From Arcicella lustrica (lineage in GTDB: Bacteria > Bacteroidota > Bacteroidia > Cytophagales > Spirosomataceae), in contig NZ_JAYGIM010000003.1 in the NCBI RefSeq assembly GCF_034930985.1, positions 62,001-126,000 on the forward strand: 64,000 bases of DNA, written 5' to 3'. Under the pieces are notes generated by a model. It had not been told where the DNA came from. It made no database searches and saw only the letters and a program-made list of their open reading frames with translations. The position numbers were made by a program, and so were the translations under genes. This document shows positions 53,117 to 60,421 of the stretch, one piece after another. The number at the start of each line of letters is the position of its first letter. The first letter of the stretch is position 1.

Positions 53117-53267
53117 GAGACTTTGGGATTGGGGACTTTAGGACTGGAGGACTTTTAGACACAAGATGTAGGAATTGAAGACGTCTTGCCGGCTGGTGGT
53201 CTGTGAAGACACAGGTCACGGCACTGGTAATTCCTAAAGTCCTCAAATCTTAAAGTCATAAAGTCTC
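53117..53267. repeat. Palindromic 8-bp word element with GC-rich core
   Basis: The left arm reads as 8-mers GAGACTTT, GGGATTGG, GGACTTTA, GGACTGGA, GGACTTTT; the right arm as their complements. GGACTTTAGGA (53133-53143) is exactly complementary to 53232-53242 and GAGACTTT (53117) to 53260-53267. The centre is a 10-bp stem GTGGTCTGTG/CACAGGTCAC (two wobbles) closed by AAGA (53196-53219). The core (53181-53227) is clearly richer in GC than its surroundings. Confidence 0.75.
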
Positions 53268-53273
53268 TAATCC

Positions 53274-53666
53274 TTAAAATCTATTTTCAATCAAATCCCA
53301 AAGATTTCCGTATAAATCTTTAAATACTGCTACTGTACCATAAACTTCTTCCGAAGGTTCTCTTGCAAATTCAATTCCGACGCTTTTCATTTGGTGAAAA
53401 TCTCTCCAGAAATCATCAGTGTTTAAAAACAAGAATACTCTCCCACCCGATTGATTTCCTACGCTTTTCTTCTGTTCCTCATTCACGGCTTTTGCCAATA
53501 ACAAACAAAAACCATTTGAATTTTGTGGTCGTAGCAAAACCCATCTTTTACTTTCGGTCAGTGGCGTATCTTCCACGAGTTCAAATTGTAGTTTTTGCGT
53601 ATAAAACTCAATCGCTTCGTCATAATCCTGCACGACTAAAGTCATTTGAGAGATACTTTGTTTCAT
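53274..53666 (-). CDS. VOC family (glyoxalase-like) protein
   Basis: A 130-residue protein with two beta-alpha-beta-beta-beta units: QMTLVVQDYDEAIEFYTQKLQFELVEDTPL, VLLRPQNSNGFCLLLA and GIEFAREPSEEVYGTVAVFKDLYGNLWDLIENRF. The final DLYGNLWDLIE holds the metal-ligand Glu of the family. Related small VOC proteins are annotated as glyoxalase or resistance proteins; the substrate is not predictable. It sits inside the lut operon between lutB and lutC, with a word array on each side, so it may have been inserted there. Confidence 0.88.
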   Translation of the reverse strand: MKQSISQMTLVVQDYDEAIEFYTQKLQFELVEDTPLTESKRWVLLRPQNSNGFCLLLAKAVNEEQKKSVGNQSGGRVFLFLNTDDFWRDFHQMKSVGIEFAREPSEEVYGTVAVFKDLYGNLWDLIENRF

Positions 53667-53691
53667 TGTTTAGATTATTTAGATACAAGAC

Positions 53692-53870
53692 GCAAGAGAC
53701 AAGAAGCAAGATAAAATTAGCAATACAATACATAAGATATTGTTCCTATAATGTGGTCGGTGATACACAAACTACCGTAAGATACAAATAGATAGTCTTC
53801 ATCTTACTTCATGTTTCATACTTCTTATATCTTACATTCTATATCTTATCTCTTGCTACTTGTCTCTTGC
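53692..53870. repeat. CTTG heptad element between lutB and the VOC gene
   Basis: GCAAGAGACAAGAAGCAAGA (53692-53711) matches the reverse complement of 53851-53870 at 19 of 20 positions. The right side continues as three exact 14-mers TCTCTTGCTACTTG (53849-53890), each made of two heptads ending in CTTG. Confidence 0.75.
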
Positions 53871-53895
53871 TACTTGTCTCTTGCTACTTGCCTCT

Positions 53896-55272
53896 TTACA
53901 AACCCTTTTCACGAATATACCAATCTCTGAAACTTTCTTTTGGAGGCTCAGGCATTTCTCTTTGGTTGTACCAAGGATTCATTCCATTATTCACCAAGAA
54001 AGGAGCATTTTTCATAAAGAATCTACCTAATTTCCCTGCTGTTCTAAAGAATTTTGGAGAATTCAAAACCATTGCCATTGAATTAATTCCCGCAGCTTTT
54101 ACTTTAGAAACATGACCACCTTGTACCAATACTTGGCGCCATTTATACAATTGGTCATGAATATCAATTTTCACTGGACAAACATTTGAACATGAGCCAC
54201 AAAGTGTTGAAGCAAAAGGTAAATCTGCATTCTTTTCCATATCCAGATTTGGTGCCAAAATAGAACCAATTGGTCCAGCCACAGCGGAGTGATAACTAAA
54301 TCCACCCGAACGACGATAGACAGGACAAGTATTCATACAAGCGGCACAACGAATACATTTCAAAGAATTTCTGAAATCTGGACGACCTAATTGTGTTGTT
54401 CTACCATTATCTACTAAGATAATGTGCATTTCTTGTCCCTCACGTGGTTTATGGAAATGACTTGAAAAAGTAGTAATCGGTTGTCCAGTGGCACTTCTTG
54501 CTAATAATCTTAAGAAAACACTTAAATGTTCAGCTTTAGGAATAATCTTTTCAAAACCCATCGAAGCGATATGAACATCCGCCAAATGCGTTCCCATATC
54601 GGCATTTCCTTCATTGGTACAAACCACAAAACCACCTGTTTCGGCGATGGCGAAGTTTACGCCCGTCAAAGCTACTTTTCTTGTCAAGAAAGTATCTCTT
54701 AAATGTTGGCGAGCCGCTTCGGTTAAATATTGCGGGTCAGTTGCACCTTTTTCTGTACCTAAATGGATATGAAATGTTTCGCCTACATCCGCTTTTTTTA
54801 AGTGAATAGCTGGTAAAACAATATGCGAAGGCGGTTCATTTCTCATCTGAACGATACGTTCGCCCAAATCTGAGTCAATTACTTCTATGCCTTCTTCTTT
54901 CAAAAAATCATTCAAATGGCATTCTTCCGTCAGCATGGATTTTGATTTCACCATGCGAGTAACACCTTGTTTTTTCAAGATAGAAAGTACAATTTCGTTA
55001 TGTTCTTTTCCATCAGAAGCCCAGTGTACTTTAATACCGTTTTGCGTAGCTTTTTCTTCAAACTGCACTAATAAATCGTGCATATTCGACAAACCATGAT
55101 TCTTGATTTGCGAACCCGCTTCACGCAATTGTTCCCATTCAGGAATCTGAAAAACAGCTTTATCACGCTTTGAGCGTACAAACCAAAGCGTTTCGTCGTG
55201 CCAGTTTACGTAATCTTCGTCTTTATTGAATTCGACCGATGCCGTAGCGTGGTCTTTGATTGGAGTATTCAT
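53896..55272 (-). CDS. lutB: Lactate utilisation iron-sulfur protein B
   Basis: A 458-residue protein: an N-terminal LUD domain (VKSKSMLTEECHLNDFL; GVNFAIAETGGFVVCTNEGNADM) and a ferredoxin-like part with two [4Fe-4S] motifs, CIRCAACMNTCPVY and CGSCSNVCPVKIDIHDQLYKWR. It ends with a short helical region after residue 400. LutB is the electron-transfer core of the LutABC lactate oxidase. It lies between lutA and the VOC gene; the gap to lutA contains a third word array. Confidence 0.95.
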   Translation of the reverse strand: MNTPIKDHATASVEFNKDEDYVNWHDETLWFVRSKRDKAVFQIPEWEQLREAGSQIKNHGLSNMHDLLVQFEEKATQNGIKVHWASDGKEHNEIVLSILKKQGVTRMVKSKSMLTEECHLNDFLKEEGIEVIDSDLGERIVQMRNEPPSHIVLPAIHLKKADVGETFHIHLGTEKGATDPQYLTEAARQHLRDTFLTRKVALTGVNFAIAETGGFVVCTNEGNADMGTHLADVHIASMGFEKIIPKAEHLSVFLRLLARSATGQPITTFSSHFHKPREGQEMHIILVDNGRTTQLGRPDFRNSLKCIRCAACMNTCPVYRRSGGFSYHSAVAGPIGSILAPNLDMEKNADLPFASTLCGSCSNVCPVKIDIHDQLYKWRQVLVQGGHVSKVKAAGINSMAMVLNSPKFFRTAGKLGRFFMKNAPFLVNNGMNPWYNQREMPEPPKESFRDWYIREKGL

Positions 55273-55286
55273 CAGCTATTTTTTTT

Positions 55287-55355
55287 ATTGTGAATGAGTG
55301 ATTTAGTGATTATTAATACAAGCAATCATTAATTCACAATTCACTAACTCACAAT
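55287..55355. repeat. AGTGATT/AATTCAC word element between lutA and lutB
   Basis: The left part has AGTGATTT and AGTGATTA in tandem (55297-55312). The right part (55328-55355) is the imperfect complement, with matching ends ATTGTGA and ATTAAT. The array continues to the lutA stop. Confidence 0.6.
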
Positions 55356-55373
55356 TTACTTAATCACAATTGA

Positions 55374-56093
55374 CTAAATTTTACTATTCAAAATTTCTGC
55401 GATATGTTTTACTTTCACGTTTGAGCCTTTTCTTTTCAAGATTCCTTCCATGTGCATCAAACAAGAAACGTCTGCACCAGTAATGAATTCAGCTTCATGA
55501 CGAAGATGGTCGGCTACTCTATCTTTCCCCATTTTGGCAGAAACGGCTTCCTCTGCTACACAGAAAGTACCTCCAAAACCACAGCATTCATCTTTTCTAT
55601 CTAATTCAATGATTGATAAACCAGAAACCATTTTTAATAATTTTTCCGGTTTTGAATATGGTTGGGCAACCAACTCTGACATCTGAGCGAGTTTCAATCC
55701 ACGTTGTCCGTGGCAACTTTGGTGTAAACCAACTTTGTGTGGAAAATGTGCTTGAAGGTTTTCTACTTTTAATACATCAACTAGAAACTCTGTGAGTTCA
55801 TAAATTTTAGCATTGCCTCCATCTTTGCCCAACACATGGTCTTTCACATGAAGTGTACAACTTCCTGATGGCGAAACGATGTATTCGTAACCTTTAAAGT
55901 TTTCAAGAAAATTTTTGTCACATCCTTTACTGAGATGTTCAAAACCAGAATTTGCCATGGGCTGTCCACAACAAGTTTGATTTAGTGGATAATGTACTTC
56001 ACAACCAAATTTCTCTAATAGCTCCAAAGTAGCAATGGCTACGTTCGGATAAAACTGGTCGATATAACAAGGAATAAACAGCGCTACTTTCAT
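55374..56093 (-). CDS. lutA: Lactate utilisation protein A (CCG domain)
   Basis: From ATG 56093 the protein has 239 residues: MKVALFIPCYIDQFYPNVAIATLELLEKFG, then the first cysteine-rich CCG motif in YPLNQTCCGQPMANSGF and the second in ELDRKDECCGFGGTFCV. These two motifs bind a [4Fe-4S]-type centre or related cofactor as in GlpC/HdrB-like proteins. An in-frame TTG at 56114 is rejected because it adds seven residues with no family support. A TAATTTTG box (56131-56138) gives a 32-nt leader, so the operon may have its own promoter apart from the AraC gene. Confidence 0.93.
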   Translation of the reverse strand: MKVALFIPCYIDQFYPNVAIATLELLEKFGCEVHYPLNQTCCGQPMANSGFEHLSKGCDKNFLENFKGYEYIVSPSGSCTLHVKDHVLGKDGGNAKIYELTEFLVDVLKVENLQAHFPHKVGLHQSCHGQRGLKLAQMSELVAQPYSKPEKLLKMVSGLSIIELDRKDECCGFGGTFCVAEEAVSAKMGKDRVADHLRHEAEFITGADVSCLMHMEGILKRKGSNVKVKHIAEILNSKI

Positions 56094-56130
56094 CGTTTTG
56101 GATCTACAATTCAATCTTTTCTATAAAGCC

Positions 56131-56138
56131 CAAAATTA
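56131..56138 (-). promoter_or_regulatory. Candidate lut operon promoter (TAATTTTG)
   Basis: Exact TAnnTTTG match on the minus strand just downstream of the AraC gene. No -33 TTG, as might be expected for a promoter that needs an activator such as the adjacent AraC protein. Confidence 0.45.
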
Positions 56139-56171
56139 CATGTAAAATACTCTTTAAAGCGTACTGTACTC

Positions 56172-57047
56172 TTATGCGGAAACACTTTGATTGAGTTCTT
56201 CGATAAAAGCTCTCCGAAACTGAGAGGGACTTTTCCCTTTGAATTCTCTGAAAACACGACCGAAATAAGACACATTATTGAACCCACAATGGAAACAAAC
56301 ATCCGTAATCTCCTCGCCTTTCAAAAGCATTTTACAGGCTTGATTTATTCGATATTCATTCACAAATTCTGTAAATGTTTGGTTGGCATTCTTTTTAAAG
56401 TAATTACAAAAAGCAGGAATTGTAAGGCTCGACAAATCAGCAACTTCTTGTATATCAATTTCTTGCCCAAAATTATCTTCTACAAATTTGTAGATTTTGT
56501 TCAAGCGTTCTTGGTCTTTTAAACTAAAATTATAACGTATGTCAGAAGCATTTAGCAAAACATACTCTGTAGATTTTGCTAGAAATTGAAGAATACCGAG
56601 TAACTCGATTAATCTTTCAAAATGAGAAAGTTCAAGTAATTTTCTAAACCGAAGATTGAGTTCTTCACGGGTTTCACCATAAAATGAAATTCCTTGTTTG
56701 GAGCGTTCAAAAAGTAATTTGATAGCAGACATTTCTTGTACTTGAATAAAGCCATCGCCCAGAAAATTTTCTTTGAATTGAATTACCACTTCCTCGTGTG
56801 TTCCAATGGCTCCATAACCAAAACCAGAATGCGGAACGTCTGAGCCAATCATCACCAAATCGCCATTGGTATAATAGCTTAAATGATTACCCACATGTCT
56901 TCTTCCTGAACCCTGAAATACCAACACAATTTCATATTCTGGATGATAATGATAGCTCCATCTGAAAGTACCAGCTGATACTTTATGATGCAAAATCCTG
57001 AAAGAACTCCCTTCGTCAGGTTGGATTATTTCAAATTCTGCTTTCAT
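56172..57047 (-). CDS. AraC family transcriptional regulator
   Basis: A 291-residue regulator with an N-terminal cupin-like sensor (HHKVSAGTFRWSYHYHPEYEIVLVFQGSGRRHVGNHLSYYTNGDLVMIGSDVPHSG) and a C-terminal double helix-turn-helix: EVADLSSLTIPAFCNYFKKNANQTFTEFVNEYRINQA and EITDVCFHCGFNNVSYFGRVFREFKGKSPSQFRR. HYHPEYE may hold a ligand or metal. The gene lies 78 bp upstream of lutA on the same strand, so it is the most likely regulator of the lut genes. The 252 bp to the divergent MFS gene are shared, so it could also control the trehalose genes. Confidence 0.92.
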   Translation of the reverse strand: MKAEFEIIQPDEGSSFRILHHKVSAGTFRWSYHYHPEYEIVLVFQGSGRRHVGNHLSYYTNGDLVMIGSDVPHSGFGYGAIGTHEEVVIQFKENFLGDGFIQVQEMSAIKLLFERSKQGISFYGETREELNLRFRKLLELSHFERLIELLGILQFLAKSTEYVLLNASDIRYNFSLKDQERLNKIYKFVEDNFGQEIDIQEVADLSSLTIPAFCNYFKKNANQTFTEFVNEYRINQACKMLLKGEEITDVCFHCGFNNVSYFGRVFREFKGKSPSQFRRAFIEELNQSVSA

Positions 57048-57248
57048 TTAATATTTTTTATACAAATTATGAATATTTCCATTTTTATGGCTAATTTACT
57101 GAAAAATTTACTTCTTAATAATATTAATTATTAATACAGTAACATTTTCTAATAATCAAAGAGTAGTTTTTTAACCAATATTGTCTGAATTTTGTGAAAA
57201 CATTAACCATTTATATAGCTACTTTATCATCAAGCCAATAACGCCAAA

Positions 57249-57277
57249 GAAGCGGACTGACGTCCGCTTCTTTTTTT
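57249..57277 (+). terminator. Orphan intrinsic terminator upstream of the MFS/trehalase genes
   Basis: GAAGCGGAC (57249-57257), loop TGAC, GTCCGCTTC (57262-57270), then seven T. It is a textbook plus-strand terminator, yet no plus-strand gene lies upstream (the preceding gene is divergent). It ends 22 bp before the MFS ATG, as in attenuated leaders. Confidence 0.85.
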
Positions 57278-57299
57278 AATATTATTAGCATCCCAAACC

Positions 57300-58556
57300 A
57301 TGAACAACTGGAAAATTAAAGTATCGATATTTATCAATTATTTCCTTTTTGCCATTCTATTGAATAGCGTTGGAGCGGTGATTTTACAAGTACAAAATAC
57401 TTATGGAATCTCAGAATCTTCGGCTTCTGTTTTAGAGGCATTCAAAGATTTGAGCATTGCTGGTGTTTCTTTTCTAGTTGCTTCCTTTATTGTAAGAATT
57501 GGCTATAAAAATTCTATGTTGATTGCACTAGGAATTGTTTCAATTACTTGTTTGATGATGCCTTTTTTAAATCAATTTTGGATGACAAAATTGCTATTCG
57601 CTTCCATTGGTACTTCGTTTGCATTGATAAAAGTTTCGGTTTATGCCACAATTGGCTTAATCACCAAAGATAAAAACGAGCATATCAGCTTAATGAACTT
57701 CATTGAATCGTTCTTTATGATTGGTGTGCTTACGGGTAGTTTTGTATTTAGTGCTTTTATTGACGACTTAAATCCACAGTCGCCTGCTTGGGTAAATGTT
57801 TATTATTTATTGGCTGGTTTGGCTGCTTTTGCATTTGTATTATTATTGACTTCCCCTTTGGATGAATCAAGCATTAAAAAAGAAAGTACTGAAAACACAT
57901 TGGGCGGTTTTAATGAAATGCTTCGTTTGGTAATTGTTCCAGTGGTTTTAGTTTTTGTGGCGAGTGCTTTTATTTATGTATTAATTGAACAAAGTATTAT
58001 GAGCTGGCTACCGACTTTCAATAGTAAAGTATTACATTTACCTGCTAGTTTGAGCATCCAAATGGCAAGTATTTTAGCGGCTTCAACAGCAATTGGTAGA
58101 TTTTTGGCTGGAATTGCACTTCGAAAAATCAAATGGCTTTTTGTATTACTTACTTGTGTAGTTTTGGCGGGAATTTTAGTCATTGTAGCTTTACCACTTG
58201 CCAAAAATTTAGGTGATGAAGCAATTACAGGTTGGGGAAATGCCCCAATTGTTGCTTTTATTTTTCCGATGATTGGTTTGGTTATAGCACCAATTTATCC
58301 AGCAATTAATTCCGTTATTTTAAGTTCACTTCCCAATCGTCAGCATGGAGTAATGTCGGGTTTAATTGTGATTTTTTCAGCATTGGGTGGCACAACAGGT
58401 TCATTAATTACTGGACATATTTTTGAAGCTTATGGTGGCGAAAGCGCTTTCTACTTTTCATTGATTCCACTGACTATTTTAATTGTATGTTTGATTGTTT
58501 TCAACAAATTATCAAACAGCGAAAAAGTTGAATTAAAGAGTACAGGAGGGCATTAA
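57300..58556 (+). CDS. MFS sugar transporter, probably for trehalose
   Basis: A 418-residue protein with about 12 helices of the MFS fold: KVSIFINYFLFAILLNSVGAVILQVQNTYGIS, then IVRIGYKNSMLIALGIVSI in place of the usual DRxGRR loop, FALIKVSVYATIGLITKD, LPTFNSKVLHLPASLSIQMASILAASTAIGRFLAGIALRKI in the second half and LPNRQHGVMSGLIVIFSALGGTTGSLITG near the end. It resembles the FucP/sugar:H+ group. The trehalase gene follows 119 bp downstream on the same strand, so import of trehalose or a related glucoside is likely by context. Expression may be gated by the terminator just upstream. Confidence 0.85.
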   Translation: MNNWKIKVSIFINYFLFAILLNSVGAVILQVQNTYGISESSASVLEAFKDLSIAGVSFLVASFIVRIGYKNSMLIALGIVSITCLMMPFLNQFWMTKLLFASIGTSFALIKVSVYATIGLITKDKNEHISLMNFIESFFMIGVLTGSFVFSAFIDDLNPQSPAWVNVYYLLAGLAAFAFVLLLTSPLDESSIKKESTENTLGGFNEMLRLVIVPVVLVFVASAFIYVLIEQSIMSWLPTFNSKVLHLPASLSIQMASILAASTAIGRFLAGIALRKIKWLFVLLTCVVLAGILVIVALPLAKNLGDEAITGWGNAPIVAFIFPMIGLVIAPIYPAINSVILSSLPNRQHGVMSGLIVIFSALGGTTGSLITGHIFEAYGGESAFYFSLIPLTILIVCLIVFNKLSNSEKVELKSTGGH

Positions 58557-58675
58557 TTGATATTTTTTATAGATTGAGCATTAATTATATTTTATAAACA
58601 ATCACTTAAAACAAAAGGCTACAAGGGACAAAATAATTTGAGCGATTATGCTATACTTTGTAGTGTCAAATCAAG

Positions 58676-60190
58676 ATGTCCAATAACAATTATACCCAAC
58701 CAGATCATCCCTTCGATGAATTGTTCGTCGCCGTGCAGATGAGTGATATTTTTCCTGACTCCAAAACTTTTAATGATTACATTCCAAAGTATGCGTCTGA
58801 GTTAATTTTGGAAAAATATTTACAAGAAAAAAATAATCCCACTTTTAACTTAAAGCAATTTATTGATAATAACTATACTGCCAATTCTATTCCATCAAAC
58901 GATTACAAAAGTGATACTTCAAAACCAATCGCTGAACATTTATCAGCATTGTGGTCAATTCTTACTCGTGAACCCAACCAACAAGAACAAGAAGGTTCAT
59001 TAATTCAATTGCCTTCACGCTATGTTGTTCCGGGTGGGAGATTTCAAGAAATTTATTATTGGGACAGCTACTTCACGATGCTTGGCTTGCAAGCAAGTGG
59101 ACAAATTGATTTAATTGAAGGCATTATTGATAATTTTGCTTTTTTGATTGATAAATTTGGCTACATTCCTAACGGTAATCGTACTTATTTCTTGGGGCGT
59201 TCGCAACCACCATTTTTTTCTTTAATGGTTGAATTACTCAGACAAGAAAAAGGTGATGAAGTATTGCTTAAATATTTACCTGCTTTAGAAAAAGAATATG
59301 ATTTTTGGATGAAAGGTAAAAATCAGTTGACTAAAGAAAAGGAAAATATTGCCATTAATAGAGTGGTAAAAATGCCCAATGGAGGTTTTTTGAATCGATA
59401 TTGGGATGAAAATAATACTCCACGACCAGAAGCATATAAAGAAGACGTTGAATTAGCTGAACAAGCTACAGAAAATACCTCAGAAATTTATCGACACATC
59501 AGAGCAGCAGCAGAATCTGGTTGGGATTTTAGTAGTCGTTGGTTTAAGGATGGACAAAATATGAGTACCATTCACACAACTGATATTATTCCTATTGATT
59601 TAAATTGCTTACTCCTAAATCTTGAAAAAACTTTATTCAAAGCTTTTTTATTGTTAGATGATAATTTTTCTGCCAACAAACTCTATAATGCTTCAAAGCT
59701 CAGAGAAAAAACCATCAAGAAATATTGTTACAGCGTAGAAGCAGGGTTTTACTTTGATTACGATTTTGTAGCACAAAAAAATACTGAGGCTTATACTTTG
59801 GCGGCAACATTTCCACTGTTTTTTGAAATTGCTAATAAATTTCAAGCAACCAATGTTTCCAGAATCATCAAAGATAGATTTTTAAAAGATGGCGGTTTAA
59901 TTACAACCACTACAAATTCTGGTCAACAATGGGATGCCCCAAATGGCTGGGCACCTTTGCAATACATTACTTATCAAGGATTAAAATCTTACGGATTTGA
60001 TATTTTAGCCGATAAAATCAAAACTCGCTGGATTCAAAGTAATGAAAAGGTGTATTTAAAAACGGGTAAAATGACCGAAAAATACAACGTAGAAACACCA
60101 AATACCGAAGCTGGTGGAGGAGAATATCCTAATCAAGATGGTTTTGGATGGACAAATGGCGTATTCTTGAAATTCCTGAATTTTAAATAA
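58676..60190 (+). CDS. treF: Trehalase (glycoside hydrolase family 37)
   Basis: A 504-residue enzyme with both family signatures: PGGRFQEIYYWDSYF near residue 119 and QWDAPNGWAPLQY near residue 420. It also has YIPNGNRTYFLGRSQPP, AAAESGWDFSSRWF (holding a catalytic Asp) and EKYNVETPNTEAGGGEYPNQDGFGWTNGVFL at the end. There is no signal peptide, so it is cytoplasmic (TreF-like) and hydrolyses imported trehalose to two glucose. A near-consensus TATACTTTG lies at 58650-58658, one base off the canonical spacing. A terminator follows. Confidence 0.94.
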   Translation: MSNNNYTQPDHPFDELFVAVQMSDIFPDSKTFNDYIPKYASELILEKYLQEKNNPTFNLKQFIDNNYTANSIPSNDYKSDTSKPIAEHLSALWSILTREPNQQEQEGSLIQLPSRYVVPGGRFQEIYYWDSYFTMLGLQASGQIDLIEGIIDNFAFLIDKFGYIPNGNRTYFLGRSQPPFFSLMVELLRQEKGDEVLLKYLPALEKEYDFWMKGKNQLTKEKENIAINRVVKMPNGGFLNRYWDENNTPRPEAYKEDVELAEQATENTSEIYRHIRAAAESGWDFSSRWFKDGQNMSTIHTTDIIPIDLNCLLLNLEKTLFKAFLLLDDNFSANKLYNASKLREKTIKKYCYSVEAGFYFDYDFVAQKNTEAYTLAATFPLFFEIANKFQATNVSRIIKDRFLKDGGLITTTTNSGQQWDAPNGWAPLQYITYQGLKSYGFDILADKIKTRWIQSNEKVYLKTGKMTEKYNVETPNTEAGGGEYPNQDGFGWTNGVFLKFLNFK

Positions 60191-60208
60191 AACATACTTC
60201 TTTTAAGG

Positions 60209-60248
60209 CGCATCATGTTTATTCTTGGCGATAAACATGATGCGTTTT
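60209..60248 (+). terminator. Terminator of the trehalase gene
   Basis: CGCATCATGTTTAT (60209-60222) pairs exactly with 60231-60244, loop 8 nt, followed by TTTT. Confidence 0.8.
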
Positions 60249-60421
60249 ACTTCTCTCCCATCTAGCTCAAAAAAAATAAATCGGCAACCCTGCAACAAAA
60301 GTCTCATTCTCTCCCTCTTTTTACAAAAATGTTAAAAAACGTTAAGTGCTTTTTTATTAACTAAAAAAATAGTTAATTTGGCTTTTGATATTTAAACCTC
60401 CACACAATCAACTCTATCATC

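Noticed and set aside
53849..53890. Three exact 14-bp repeats as a possible CRISPR remnant
   Set aside because: Units are contiguous with no spacers, far shorter than CRISPR repeats, and no cas gene is present.
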